Below, piece by piece: positions 36,345 to 45,053 of a stretch of 64,000 bases of DNA. The first letter of the stretch is position 1, and each line of letters begins with the position of its first letter. Source of the stretch: Nitrospira lenta (lineage in GTDB: Bacteria; Nitrospirota; Nitrospiria; Nitrospirales; Nitrospiraceae); assembly GCF_900403705.1 (NCBI RefSeq), contig NZ_OUNR01000001.1, positions 62,001-126,000 on the forward strand, written 5' to 3'. The translations under genes were made by a program, and so were the position numbers. The notes beneath the pieces were generated by a model. The model was not told the origin of the DNA. It saw nothing but the letters and a program-made list of their open reading frames with translations, and did not search any database.

Positions 36345-37265
36345 TTGAATATCGCCTCTCCCCGCTTTGGCACGAGTTCATGGGCCTACGAAGGCTGGCA
36401 AGGACTCGTCTACCATCGAACCTATCCAAAGAGTCGATTCAGCCAGGACACACTTGCGGAATATGCCGCGTATCCCGGGCACGAGGCGCCCCTCTTTTCA
36501 ACCGTCGGCATCGACCATTCATTTTATCGCCCGGCCAGCGCCAAGCAATTCGCCCACTACGCCGAACAAGTGCCGGACACGTTCCGATTTTGTCAGAAGG
36601 TGTGGGAAGAGATCACCATCCCCGCCTATGCCAACCTTCCGCGATACGGCGCGAAGGCCGGCAAACCCAATCCTCGATTTCTCGATGTCGGGACCTTTCG
36701 CGATCTTGTCCTGCAACCCGCCTTGGATGGCTTGGGCCAGACACTCGGGCCCTTCATCTTCGAATTTCAGCGCTGGGGGCTCGACCCAGACGCCTTTCTC
36801 CGGCAACTCGATCAATTTCTCGGACAGCTGCCATCCGGCCCCGCCTATGCGATCGAAGTGCGAACGCCCGCCATCCTTGGCCCGCGCTATCACGACATCC
36901 TTCGCGCTCATGCGGTCGCTCACGTATACAATCATTGGACCGCCATGCCTCCGCTGTCCGAACAACATCTGCGCCTGACGCGCACATTCACCGCCCCCTT
37001 CACCGTCCTTCGGCTCCTGACTCCGCTGGGGCTGGCCTTTGCCAACGCGGTCGAACGCTACGCCCCCTACAATCGCATCGTACAGCCGCAGCCGCGTATG
37101 CGGCAGGAAACCGTCGAGCTGGTCAAGCAAGCGGCGGCCGAGGGGCGATCCGCGTATGTCCTCGTGAACAATCGATCTGAGGGGTGCAGCCCGTTGACCG
37201 TCCAGGCCTTGCTTGAAGCGCTCGCCATTCCGACCGACTCGCCTCTGACCGACTCGCCATTGTGA
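36345..37265 (+). CDS. DUF72 family protein
   Basis: About 306 residues with the DUF72 opening PRFGTSSWAYEGWQGLVYHR, a TIM-barrel-like body (DTFRFCQKVWEEIT, LGPFIFEFQRWGLDPDAF, YAIEVRTPAILGPRYHDIL) and the end segment SAYVLVNNRSEGCSPLTVQ. Function of the family is unknown. No ATG fits the start; TTG 36345 begins just before the domain, while GTG 36270 would leave almost no room for promoters between it and malQ. The start is therefore uncertain. Confidence 0.8.
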   Translation: MNIASPRFGTSSWAYEGWQGLVYHRTYPKSRFSQDTLAEYAAYPGHEAPLFSTVGIDHSFYRPASAKQFAHYAEQVPDTFRFCQKVWEEITIPAYANLPRYGAKAGKPNPRFLDVGTFRDLVLQPALDGLGQTLGPFIFEFQRWGLDPDAFLRQLDQFLGQLPSGPAYAIEVRTPAILGPRYHDILRAHAVAHVYNHWTAMPPLSEQHLRLTRTFTAPFTVLRLLTPLGLAFANAVERYAPYNRIVQPQPRMRQETVELVKQAAAEGRSAYVLVNNRSEGCSPLTVQALLEALAIPTDSPLTDSPL

Positions 37266-37348
37266 GGCCGTCACTCGCGTGGTAGCATGAGGCTCATCCG
37301 CATGGGTAGCGCGAGTCGTTCGCATCTGTCCCTCGCAGAGGAGGCGTT

Positions 37349-38077
37349 ATGTCCATCCGTCTCTCCACCACCGGTGTCCTGCTCTTCTCCGCACTGATCG
37401 GCGGCTCTCTTCCTTTGCACGCGGCAGAGACGATGAACGGCCGGCTTGAAATCATCGGCGAATATCGGTACGCCGCACGCGAATCAGAGCCTATCGCCGA
37501 GGCCAAAGCCTTCGCCTGCCGGGAAGCCTGGCGCCAGGCCGTGACCAGCTCATCGCTCTATCGTGAATACACCGCCGCCGTCATCGACTCACCGCTCTTA
37601 CGCGAGCTGTCCTCGACTCTCGCCAATCGCCATGTGTACGATCCCCGGATCGTTGAGCAGACAGAACGGGGGCGGACCCTCTCCTGCCGCGTGCAGGGGT
37701 ATCTCCAGACAGACGAGAGTGCGCGCGTCATTCGCACACAGCTGACGAGCGGACCGTCGCCGACGGAGGGGATCGACCAAAACCGCGCATTGCGCATTCT
37801 CACCGTGCAGGAAGAGGCCAATGGCGTCATTGCGATCCAGTACCAGGCCCTCAAGCGGTTAGACTGGCTCGGCACCCACTATCAAGGCGGGTTGCGGGAA
37901 TCCGCGGACATCATGGTGGATTTCTATGATGAACAAGGCTTGCTCATCAAGACCGAGCGCTACCAGGCCAGGCGCACGGCGACCGGCGATGATGTCATGA
38001 GTCCCGGCGCCATCGCCGTCCTCAAAGTCACCAAACCGGCCGGCAGTAAAACCTATCGCGCCTGGCTGGTGAAATAG
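37349..38077 (+). CDS. Secreted hypothetical protein
   Basis: 242 residues with a signal peptide (STTGVLLFSALIGGSLPLHA, then AE). The mature part shows EAKAFACREAWRQAVTSSSL, a pattern seen in periplasmic proteins of the LPP20/FlgT-like type that use AKxxAxxxA repeats, but the match is weak. No catalytic motif. GAGGAGG lies upstream of ATG 37349. It stands alone between the DUF72 and HDOD genes. Confidence 0.65.
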   Translation: MSIRLSTTGVLLFSALIGGSLPLHAAETMNGRLEIIGEYRYAARESEPIAEAKAFACREAWRQAVTSSSLYREYTAAVIDSPLLRELSSTLANRHVYDPRIVEQTERGRTLSCRVQGYLQTDESARVIRTQLTSGPSPTEGIDQNRALRILTVQEEANGVIAIQYQALKRLDWLGTHYQGGLRESADIMVDFYDEQGLLIKTERYQARRTATGDDVMSPGAIAVLKVTKPAGSKTYRAWLVK

Positions 38078-38231
38078 CCCCCTTCACCCGCCGCATTCCG
38101 CCTCGTACCGGCTCGCCCTCGCAGATTCTTTCTGCCTCCCCCTTTAGTTCGACTGGGTCACAACCGATAGAGATAGCCGAGAGCCTCTTCAAACCGGTCG
38201 TACGTACAAGACGTAGGGAGGGTGTACGGTG

Positions 38232-39089
38232 ATGTCCTCGACGCAAGAACTCGTCCAATCCTGTTCCAACATCTTCACGCTCCCCGAAATCTATTTTCGC
38301 GTGCGCGATGTTGTCGACGACTCGACCTCAACCATGGATGACTTGGCGAACGCCCTCAAGCTCGACCCGGCGATTTCCGCCCGGCTGTTGCGCATCGTCA
38401 ACAGTCCACTCTACGGATTCCCCAAGCAGATCGACACCATCACTCGCGCGGTGAACATGCTCGGGATGCAATCCGTCAGCGATCTGGTTGCCGCCACCTC
38501 CATCGGACGGACCTTCAGCGGAATGACTTCAGACTTGATGGATCTCCCAGCCTACTGGCGCAAAAGTGTGCTCTGCGCCTTGCTGGCCGGCAAGGTGGCA
38601 AAGGCCTGCGGGATCGAAGATAGCGAACGATTCTTTATCGAGGGGCTCTTGCGGGATATCGGGCACTTGGTGTTGTATCAAACGATTCCGGAACGGGCTC
38701 AGTCAGCCCTTGTCGAGGCGGGCAATTTCGGCACCGCCCTGGCGGAAGTGGAACAGTCTAGTATCGGCTTCGACTTTACCGAAGTCGGCGCCGAATTGAT
38801 TCGCTTCTGGGGTATGCCTGGCCAGATCGAACTGGCCATTCGTCATCAATTGAATCCGCACGCAGCCGGCGAATACAATCTCCATGCATCGATCGTCCAC
38901 CTCGCCGGGGCCGTCGCCGATCACGCCGAACTAGATCCGATCCGCGCTAAACAGCCTCCGGCCTTTGATCCCTTCGCCCTCTCCTGCACACATTTCAATC
39001 CCGAAGAGCGCCCGACGCTGCTGAAAGAAGCCCAAGGACAACTGCAAGAAACCCTCTCGTTCATCTATCCACTGTCGATGGCCGCGTAG
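38232..39089 (+). CDS. HDOD-domain signalling protein
   Basis: About 285 residues of HDOD fold: LPEIYFRVRDVVDDSTSTMD, LANALKLDPAISARLLRIVN, SPLYGFPKQIDTITRAVNML and GLLRDIGHLVLYQ. HDOD proteins are degenerate HD phosphohydrolase relatives and usually lack hydrolase activity; they often act in c-di-GMP or stress signalling. GGGAGGG precedes the start. GTG 38229 directly before ATG 38232 is an equal alternative. Confidence 0.88.
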   Translation: MSSTQELVQSCSNIFTLPEIYFRVRDVVDDSTSTMDDLANALKLDPAISARLLRIVNSPLYGFPKQIDTITRAVNMLGMQSVSDLVAATSIGRTFSGMTSDLMDLPAYWRKSVLCALLAGKVAKACGIEDSERFFIEGLLRDIGHLVLYQTIPERAQSALVEAGNFGTALAEVEQSSIGFDFTEVGAELIRFWGMPGQIELAIRHQLNPHAAGEYNLHASIVHLAGAVADHAELDPIRAKQPPAFDPFALSCTHFNPEERPTLLKEAQGQLQETLSFIYPLSMAA

Positions 39090-39125
39090 AACCCGGAACG
39101 ACTGTCCGCTCACTCTCGAAGCCAC

Positions 39126-39401
39126 CTATTCAACACGCCACCGCTGCGTGTGGGTGAGCGTGAGCCAGTTCATAAATCGGGAAAGGTCCCTACCCTGGCG
39201 CGGCCACGCGACAAGGTGCCAGTGATTCGGCATGACACAGTAGGCCAGCAACCGCATCGACAAGCGTTCACACGCCTGGACCAGCACTCGTTCAAACGCC
39301 GCATAGTCCCCGTCGTCTTCAAATAAGGTCCGGCGTGCGTTGGCGCGATTCAAGACGTGATACACGACATTGCCGGATGCCGCGCGTAACGGTCGCCCCA
39401 T
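39126..39401 (-). pseudogene. REP-associated tyrosine transposase (RAYT), 3'-truncated, copy A
   Basis: Y1-transposase N-terminal two thirds: GRPLRAASGNVVYHVLNRAN, DGDYAAFERVLVQACERLSM, and the HUH-type metal motif in MPNHWHLVAWP. It ends after THTQRWRVE, where copy B continues with a further 48 residues including the catalytic Tyr region (EYLLSVCRYVERNP). So copy A keeps HxH but lacks the nucleophile region. GGGGGTGTCC precedes ATG 39401. These single-copy housekeeping-like transposases act on REP hairpins. Confidence 0.8.
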
Positions 39402-39460
39402 GGACACCCCCTAGTTCATGCCGCTACCACGAACAATGGTTCCTGACACCTTTTTCTTCC
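39145..39460 (-). repeat. RAYT/REP element, copy A
   Basis: A 316-base segment nearly identical to 45211-45526. It covers the first part of a RAYT gene plus its upstream flank with the box GGTGTCAGGAACC (minus strand; plus 39438-39450) and a run of A bases. The upstream gene in each module breaks at this boundary. Confidence 0.85.
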
Positions 39461-39637
39461 TCTAAGAACTAATGGACCTCCTGCTTGAGGCCTTGTAGCT
39501 AGGGCATATCCAACGCCCAACGTTGGGATGCCCTTGGTATCCGTATAGATACGAGGAACAAACGCTTCCTCTCTTCGCAGAAACTGATAGACCGCCTCGT
39601 TAAAATCACCCGAGATAGGAGATGGATTAGTAGGCAT
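39416..39637 (-). pseudogene. T4-type lysozyme, N-terminal fragment cut by the RAYT element
   Basis: 73 codons with a good ribosome site (TAAGGAG, 9 bases before ATG 39637), 11 bases after the secreted-protein gene. Residues 14-46 are lysozyme-like: AVYQFLRREEAFVPRI, then YTDTKGIPTLGVGYAL. Glu24-x8-Asp33-x5-Thr39 has exactly the spacing of the T4 lysozyme triad E11-D20-T26. After residue 46 similarity stops and the frame runs into the RAYT flank (RKRCQEPLFVVAA, stop). The remaining two thirds of the enzyme are missing. A full-length ancestor would be a peptidoglycan muramidase, as in phages and some secreted effectors. Confidence 0.75.
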
Positions 39638-39648
39638 GAAAGAACTCC

Positions 39649-40455
39649 TTACTTTTCATCATGCGATTTAGATACAGTTGGGTGAATGATGCAGATTGCA
39701 CCCATGCGGGTTCTCTTCTTGTTGTATTCCCAAATGTCAAGCGAGTAGGTATCAGCCCCACCAGCAGGGTACAGGTCGAAAATATAATTTCTTCCTTTAT
39801 AGTTGATGATATCGCTGTAGTCCGGAACCGTTGAGAATTGTCTCAGCCCATCGACTTCAAGACCATCTGACACCCTGCAATCGTGGAAGTTAATAACAAG
39901 ATATGCGCCTCTGTTGTCGTAATCATCTTTACCCGGCTCCTGAAGTGCTTCTTGCCCTCCGGAGCTCACATGAAGAAACTTCTCATGATAGAAAATGAAT
40001 TCGTCACCATCTGACGGGTTGTTGTTGATATCAACCTTATAGAGTTTGAAGTTTGTGGTGCCCACATATACATCCCCGTACTTCTCCATTTCTTCGGCAG
40101 GCAAGCTCTTAACGTCATCAGCAATCTTTGGGTGGAGAAGGACCCTCTTTCTAAATTCCAGCTTCGGACATTTCTGCTTGTACGTATCAAAAGCTGCGTC
40201 GCTGTAGTCATTCGCGACAACAATTGGTTTGACATAGTTGATTTTGTTCTGCGTTCGGAAGTCTGCTAGAAACTGTCGACAGAATTTACTCTGATCGGCT
40301 AGTTGAAACTTCAGCCGACTCAGAATGTTCACAATTTCCTGTTGCATATCATTCAAGGCAGAGGCCTGAGCACCCATCCCCGCTTTCCCCGCCCACGCGA
40401 TACAGCTCATTACCAGCAGAAAAATCAGGGTGAGTCCGAGTTGCGTCTGTCTCAT
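39649..40455 (-). CDS. Secreted hypothetical protein of module 1
   Basis: About 268 residues with a signal peptide (LGLTLIFLLVMSCIAWAGKAG). The mature part has Cys residues at conserved-looking places (SKFCRQFLADF, KQKCPKLEF, HDCRVSDG, MGAICII) and an Asp-rich turn (YKVDINNNPSDGDEFIF) that could bind calcium. It shows faint similarity in layout to the module 2 protein at 45577-46299: a Cys-x3-FL start, a K/RL-x-(6)-D-x-(5)-E strand pair and an aromatic end with Cys. No known family. GGAGGTCTTG precedes ATG 40455. It lies between the DUF3467-like gene and the lysozyme fragment, so an immunity-like role is possible. Confidence 0.7.
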   Translation of the reverse strand: MRQTQLGLTLIFLLVMSCIAWAGKAGMGAQASALNDMQQEIVNILSRLKFQLADQSKFCRQFLADFRTQNKINYVKPIVVANDYSDAAFDTYKQKCPKLEFRKRVLLHPKIADDVKSLPAEEMEKYGDVYVGTTNFKLYKVDINNNPSDGDEFIFYHEKFLHVSSGGQEALQEPGKDDYDNRGAYLVINFHDCRVSDGLEVDGLRQFSTVPDYSDIINYKGRNYIFDLYPAGGADTYSLDIWEYNKKRTRMGAICIIHPTVSKSHDEK

Positions 40456-40513
40456 CAAGACCTCCGTCTTCTCATTATTGGGCGAACCATTCCATTCGCT
40501 ACCCCTCTCTCAT

Positions 40514-40801
40514 CTACGCTCTTGGCTTCCCCTGCCGCGCATCGCGCATCCCGACCAGCACTTGCTGAATTTGCTGATGCAGCCGCGCCAGCACATCCAC
40601 GCCCATCGCCACGCGAGTGACGAGATGACCTTCCAATCCCTTTGGAGCAGCCTGTCCATCTTTCGCCGTCTTCGCAATGGCACCGAGTAGCGCAGGCTCG
40701 ATGAAGCCGAAGTCCACATAGGCAATCCCCTGCGCCACGCCGACGTTGGTATAGTTCGTCGCGAGCGAATGGGCGCTTGATTCACTCGGCTTCACCCGCA
40801 C
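40514..40801 (-). CDS. DUF3467-like small protein, module 1 copy (5' end frameshifted)
   Basis: 95 codons from GTG 40801. The core (HSLATNYTNVGVAQGIAYVD, FGFIEPALLGAIAKTAKDGQ, LEGHLVTRVAMGVDVLARLH) is nearly the same as in the copies at 46330-46653 and 59242-59565. The layout, a beta strand with VDFGF, a second strand ending in VTRVAM and a C-terminal helix LARLHQQIQQVL, resembles DUF3467. The true ATG of the other copies corresponds to ATG 40835 (MSTVKTDDL), which is out of frame by one base here, so this copy has probably lost its normal start. Confidence 0.6.
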   Translation of the reverse strand: MRVKPSESSAHSLATNYTNVGVAQGIAYVDFGFIEPALLGAIAKTAKDGQAAPKGLEGHLVTRVAMGVDVLARLHQQIQQVLVGMRDARQGKPRA

Positions 40802-40835
40802 GTCGAGCGAGATCGTCTGTTTTTACCGTACTCAT

Positions 40836-41429
40836 AGCACTCGCACCCCTTCTGCGCCCCCGACACTCTCCTCCACCTAACCAGACCGCCACGAGTTTAA
40901 TATAACATTGTACCTATTCCTAACCTGATGCTTTGAACCCTAGCCCGCTCGCTCGCCTCCGTCAAACATCGAACTCGGCCCATGCCATAGAGCCAGGGCT
41001 ATCGAGATGGGATCTGATGAATCGGACAATTAAACGTCTCTTGCCTCTCGTCATAGACCTACTCTCATGAGAAAAAGGGAATCTATTCGTTCCTTCACAC
41101 TGCACAAACTACGATTCCGTAGAAACGCCGTCGCGGACAACACATCCCCACAGAGACGTGCGATATCCTCTTCAACAGCCTCAACGTCCCCTTCGGAGAG
41201 AAGCCGAGGTTCGGCAGGTATCGGTAGGAGACCATATGGAAACTGTCGTGGAGAAATGATACGTTCCGCTGGCTAGGAGAAATCCCAGCAGCATTAAAAA
41301 CAACCACACGGCCGTGGTGGCCGATCTGCCACGGCGAAACATTCAAGGCACGACAGCGTGGAAATCCACGAGTTCGAATGAGTCAACGTCAGACCGAGGC
41401 AACACGCTCAAGCAGCAGACGCTCGCTTG
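40836..41429. other. Intergenic region between module 1 and the pqi operon
   Basis: Nearly 600 bases. It holds the module promoter motif near 40907-40923 and a hairpin with 7-base arms (GCCGTGG at 41311-41317 and CCACGGC at 41329-41335). Short frames at 41067-41276 (plus) and 41095-41346 (minus) have no family features and overlap each other; I do not call them genes. Confidence 0.5.
40907..40923 (-). promoter_or_regulatory. Shared module promoter motif, copy 1
   Basis: On the minus strand it reads TTAGGA-N5-TACAAT, 72 bases before ATG 40835. The same layout is TTAGGA-N5-TATAGA at 46732-46748 and TTAGGA-N5-TATAAA at 59645-59661. The second box is -10-like. Confidence 0.45.
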
Positions 41430-42053
41430 ATGCCGCCAAAAGAGACACCCATGGCTCCCCTTTCACTCATCGCTTGTCATGAATGTGACCTCTTGCAACG
41501 AAGGATCGTCCTGCCTCAAGGGGGAGTCGGCCGCTGCCGGCGCTGTCATTCCGTGCTGTATAGAACTCGGCAGGGCGGGGTGGATCAACCGTTGGCCTGC
41601 GCCATTGCGGCATCGATACTGTTCTTGATCGCGAACGTCTATCCCATCGTCGGCCTTGAGGTGCAAGGGGAGCGACAGGCGGCCAATCTCTACGACACCG
41701 TGCATATGTTATGGGTGGAGGGGCGCGGAGAAGTGGCGATCCTCGTCTGCCTGACCGCACTGATAATGCCAGCCATCGAGATCGCTCTTCTTATCTACCT
41801 GCTGCTTCCATTGAAACTCCATTGTGTGACGGAAGGAACGCTCCCCGTCCTCCGCTTCTTGCAGGCCGTCCACCCGTGGAGCATGGTGGAGGTATTTCTC
41901 CTTGGCATTCTTGTGGCCTTCGTCAAGCTCGAACACCTCGCCGAGGTGCGGGTGGGAATCGCCCTGTGGGCATATGTAGGCCTGATCCCGTTGCTGATCG
42001 TGGCATCGCTCTCGTTCGATCCGGAGGCTCTATGGTCGGACATGCACGAGTAA
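41430..42053 (+). CDS. pqiA: PqiA-like membrane protein, first half-gene
   Basis: About 207 residues, half the length of E. coli PqiA. A zinc-ribbon-like start (ACHECDLLQRR, GRCRRCHSVLYR: two CxxC pairs) precedes four membrane helices (ACAIAASILFLIANVYPIVG, VAILVCLTALIMPAIEIALL, VEVFLLGILVAFVKLEHLAE, LIPLLIVASLSFDP). The NVYPIVGLEVQG segment is typical of the family. PqiA with PqiB/PqiC forms an intermembrane lipid-transport path. ATG 41451 is an alternative start. The next gene overlaps by 22 bases. Confidence 0.85.
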   Translation: MPPKETPMAPLSLIACHECDLLQRRIVLPQGGVGRCRRCHSVLYRTRQGGVDQPLACAIAASILFLIANVYPIVGLEVQGERQAANLYDTVHMLWVEGRGEVAILVCLTALIMPAIEIALLIYLLLPLKLHCVTEGTLPVLRFLQAVHPWSMVEVFLLGILVAFVKLEHLAEVRVGIALWAYVGLIPLLIVASLSFDPEALWSDMHE

Positions 42054-42691
42054 CCAGCGCGACCCTCGCACAAACGGCAGCCCGGCGGGGACTCCTCTCC
42101 TGCCCTCTATGCTCCCTGCTGACCCAAGCGGAACCGATGAATGGCGGCAGCCGGTGCGCCCGTTGCGGCACTCCACTCCATTTTCGGAAGCCGAACAGCA
42201 TCTCACGGACCTGGGCACTGTTGCTCACCAGCTATATCCTGTTCATCCCGGCAAACCTGCTCCCGATCATGCACACCAACTCACTGTTCGGCACACAATC
42301 GGATACGATCGCGAGCGGGATCGTCTATTTCTGGGCGTCGGGAGATTGGCACCTCGCCATCATTGTCTTTATCGCCAGCCTGTTGATCCCTACTGCCAAA
42401 CTCGCAATATTGACCTTTCTGGTCGTCTCCGTGCAGCGCCGTTCGACCTGGGATCCGCTCCAACGAACGAACATGTACCGAGTCATTGAGCTCGTCGGCC
42501 GGTGGTCAATGCTAGATGTCTTTGTCGTGGCGATATCGGTTGCGCTGGTGCATCTTCACTCACTCGCCACCATCCACGCCGGCGCCGGGGCCGTCGCCTT
42601 TGGAGCCGTAGTGATCACGACGATGCTGGCGACCATGACCTTTGATCCTCGATTGATCTGGGATCCCTACTGGACACGCGACCATGAGTAA
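42032..42691 (+). CDS. pqiA: PqiA-like membrane protein, second half-gene
   Basis: About 219 residues. Zinc-ribbon pairs in LLSCPLCSLLTQ and SRCARCGTPLHF, then four helices (ALLLTSYILFIPANLLPIMH, DWHLAIIVFIASLLIPTAKL, MLDVFVVAISVALVHLHSLA, VAFGAVVITTMLATMTFDPR). It corresponds to the second repeat of PqiA. GGAGG lies before ATG 42032, inside the previous gene, so the two halves are coupled; the longer frame from 41711 is spurious. Its stop overlaps the pqiB start by 8 bases. Confidence 0.85.
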   Translation: MVGHARVTSATLAQTAARRGLLSCPLCSLLTQAEPMNGGSRCARCGTPLHFRKPNSISRTWALLLTSYILFIPANLLPIMHTNSLFGTQSDTIASGIVYFWASGDWHLAIIVFIASLLIPTAKLAILTFLVVSVQRRSTWDPLQRTNMYRVIELVGRWSMLDVFVVAISVALVHLHSLATIHAGAGAVAFGAVVITTMLATMTFDPRLIWDPYWTRDHE

Positions 42692-44327
42692 CTCCTTCGA
42701 CCATAGCCCCTCCCCAGACCTTCCGTCGGCTGTCGCCGAAGCCCCGCGCCGCCGATCGATCCCGTTCATCTGGGTGCTGCCGCTCGTCGCCGCGCTGATC
42801 GGCGGCGGACTTATCGTCAAGGGCATTCTGGACCGCGGTCCTACCATCACGATTACCTTCAAAACAGCGGAGGGTCTTGAGGCCGGGAAAACCAAAATCA
42901 AATATAAGAGCGTCGAAATTGGCACAGTCAAACAAATCGCCCTCAGCAAGGATCAGCGCGGCGTATTGGTAACCGCCGAACTCGGCAAAGACACCGAACC
43001 CTACCTGGTTGACGACAATCGTTTCTGGGTCGTGCGTCCATTGGTGTCAGGCGGACAGGTCTCGGGGCTCGGCACGTTGCTCTCGGGATCCTTCATCGGG
43101 ATGGATATCGGTAAATCCACCGTCGAACAGCGCGACTACATCGGCCTTGAGGCTCCGCCGATCGTCGCTGCGGATGTGCCTGGCCGTCATTTCGTCCTCA
43201 TCAGCAATACCCTGGGATCGCTGGGAATCGGCTCTCCCGTACAATACCGCCAGATCGACGTCGGCAGCGTGGCGGGATTCAGCCTCAATCCGGACGGCAC
43301 GGCCGTGACGATCAAGATTTTCATCAATGCGCCATACGATCAGTATGTGACGGCCGCAACCAGATTTTGGAACTCGAGCGGCATCGATTTTTCTCTGGAT
43401 GCGACCGGCCTCAAAGTGGACACGCAGTCGCTCGCGTCTATTTTAATCGGCGGAATCGCCTTCGAGACCCCGCCCGATAGTGCGCCGGGATCGCCGGCCG
43501 AGGAAAACCATACCTTCGCCTTGGCTGACAACCGCTCCCAGGCAAGGAAACTTCCGGACGAGCTCGCGGTTCCCCTCATCATGTATTTCAAGGACTCGCT
43601 CCGTGGCCTGGCCATCGGCGCACCGGTCGAATTCCGCGGGGTCCCCGTCGGTGAAGTTCAATCCATGCGTGCAGAATATGACGAAGCGCAGGCCGAATAT
43701 CGCTTCCCGGTCAGGATCGCAGTGTATCCTGGACGCTTGGCGGCCATGGCCTCCCAGGATGAGGCCCACAACATCTCGGATGCCAACAAGCGGCGGGAAC
43801 GGTGGGACAGGCTGGTCGCGCATGGACTGCGCGGCCAACTCCAACCCAGCAGCCTCCTGACAGGACAACTCTATGTGGCCATGGAGATCTTCCCCGACGC
43901 GCCGGCACAGCAAATCGATTGGACGAAAACGCCCCCTGTCATACCAACCGTCGTGGGTTCGATGACGGAAATCCAGGATACGCTCCCGCGATTAATCAGA
44001 AAACTGGACCAGGTGCCCTTGGATCAAATCAGCAAGGACCTTCGACAGACCTTGCAAGCCTGGACCCACACAATGAACAACGCCAATCAACTGGTCATGC
44101 GGCTCGACACCGATCTTGTGCCGACCGCACGACTCGCGCTGACGGACTTGCAGAGCGCGCTGAAAACAGTGGAACATGGGATCGGAACCGATGCGCCGAT
44201 TCAGCAGGATCTGCGTGACATGCTTCGCGAACTCAACCGAAGCGCACAGTCGGTTCGGTCGCTCGCGGACTATCTGGAACGCCATCCGGAATCCCTGCTT
44301 CGCGGAAGGAAGGGAGACGACAAGTGA
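42684..44327 (+). CDS. pqiB: PqiB-like MCE-domain protein
   Basis: 547 residues. One N-terminal membrane helix (FIWVLPLVAALIGGGLIVKG), then three MCE/MlaD domains (ITITFKTAEGLEAGKTKIKY; HFVLISNTLGSLGIGSPVQY; LIMYFKDSLRGLAIGAPVEF) and a C-terminal helical region. In E. coli PqiB stacks as hexameric rings with a needle that spans the periplasm and carries lipids. The normal count of three MCE domains is present. It overlaps the pqiC start by four bases. Confidence 0.92.
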   Translation: MSNSFDHSPSPDLPSAVAEAPRRRSIPFIWVLPLVAALIGGGLIVKGILDRGPTITITFKTAEGLEAGKTKIKYKSVEIGTVKQIALSKDQRGVLVTAELGKDTEPYLVDDNRFWVVRPLVSGGQVSGLGTLLSGSFIGMDIGKSTVEQRDYIGLEAPPIVAADVPGRHFVLISNTLGSLGIGSPVQYRQIDVGSVAGFSLNPDGTAVTIKIFINAPYDQYVTAATRFWNSSGIDFSLDATGLKVDTQSLASILIGGIAFETPPDSAPGSPAEENHTFALADNRSQARKLPDELAVPLIMYFKDSLRGLAIGAPVEFRGVPVGEVQSMRAEYDEAQAEYRFPVRIAVYPGRLAAMASQDEAHNISDANKRRERWDRLVAHGLRGQLQPSSLLTGQLYVAMEIFPDAPAQQIDWTKTPPVIPTVVGSMTEIQDTLPRLIRKLDQVPLDQISKDLRQTLQAWTHTMNNANQLVMRLDTDLVPTARLALTDLQSALKTVEHGIGTDAPIQQDLRDMLRELNRSAQSVRSLADYLERHPESLLRGRKGDDK

Positions 44328-44932
44328 GCGGTCAATTTCGCCAACTCTCACTATGCGTATCAATCCTCTGGCTTGCCGGATGCGGAAACTCGCCCCCGGT
44401 CCATTTCTACACCTTAAGCGCAGAAGCCGCATTCGATTCCAACGCCCCGGCCAAGGACAACCGCCTCATTGCGATCGGGCCCATAACCATGCCCGAGGTC
44501 ATCGAGCGTCCGCAATTCGTGTTGCGCACCGGGCCCAATCAGGTGACGCTGGTCGAGGACCATCAATGGGCGGAACCGTTGCAGAGTGATATCCTGAGAG
44601 TCCTGGCAGAAAATCTCTCCCGGCTGCTGAGAACACCGCAGGTCGTTGTGTATCCACAGAAAGCGAGCGACCACGCGGACTATCGCGTGGCGATAGACGT
44701 CCAACAATTCGAATCCATACACGGCCAAAAAGTCTCGCTCAGCCTGCGCTGGACTATTCGGCAAGTCTCCCGAAACGAGACCCCATCCAAGACCGGACTC
44801 TCGCGCATCGAAGAACCGGTTCACAACTCGAGCTATGAAGCCTTGGCTGCTGCCCATAGCCGGGCCCTTGCCCGCGTCAGCATTGAGATAGCTGAGGCAC
44901 TCCAACTCATGCCGCCGAAGCATTCTGAGTGA
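44324..44932 (+). CDS. pqiC: PqiC-like outer-membrane lipoprotein (ABC-type auxiliary)
   Basis: 202 residues starting at GTG 44324. Lipobox LWLAGCGN, then the ABC_trans_aux fold: VHFYTLSAEA, IAIGPITMPEVIERPQFVLR, VEDHQWAEPLQSDILRVLAENL and DYRVAIDVQQFES. It would anchor the PqiB needle at the outer membrane. It is the last gene of the four-gene operon. Confidence 0.9.
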   Translation: MSGQFRQLSLCVSILWLAGCGNSPPVHFYTLSAEAAFDSNAPAKDNRLIAIGPITMPEVIERPQFVLRTGPNQVTLVEDHQWAEPLQSDILRVLAENLSRLLRTPQVVVYPQKASDHADYRVAIDVQQFESIHGQKVSLSLRWTIRQVSRNETPSKTGLSRIEEPVHNSSYEALAAAHSRALARVSIEIAEALQLMPPKHSE

Positions 44933-45053
44933 CCGCCACCAACTGTTCGTTGGGTTCATCCTCCTTCACCCAGTTGGCCCAATCCGCAGGACGCTCCAAC
45001 GGCCCCTCATGAAGGGGTACTACCCCGTTTGCCCCCGCGCTGCTCTATCGCCA

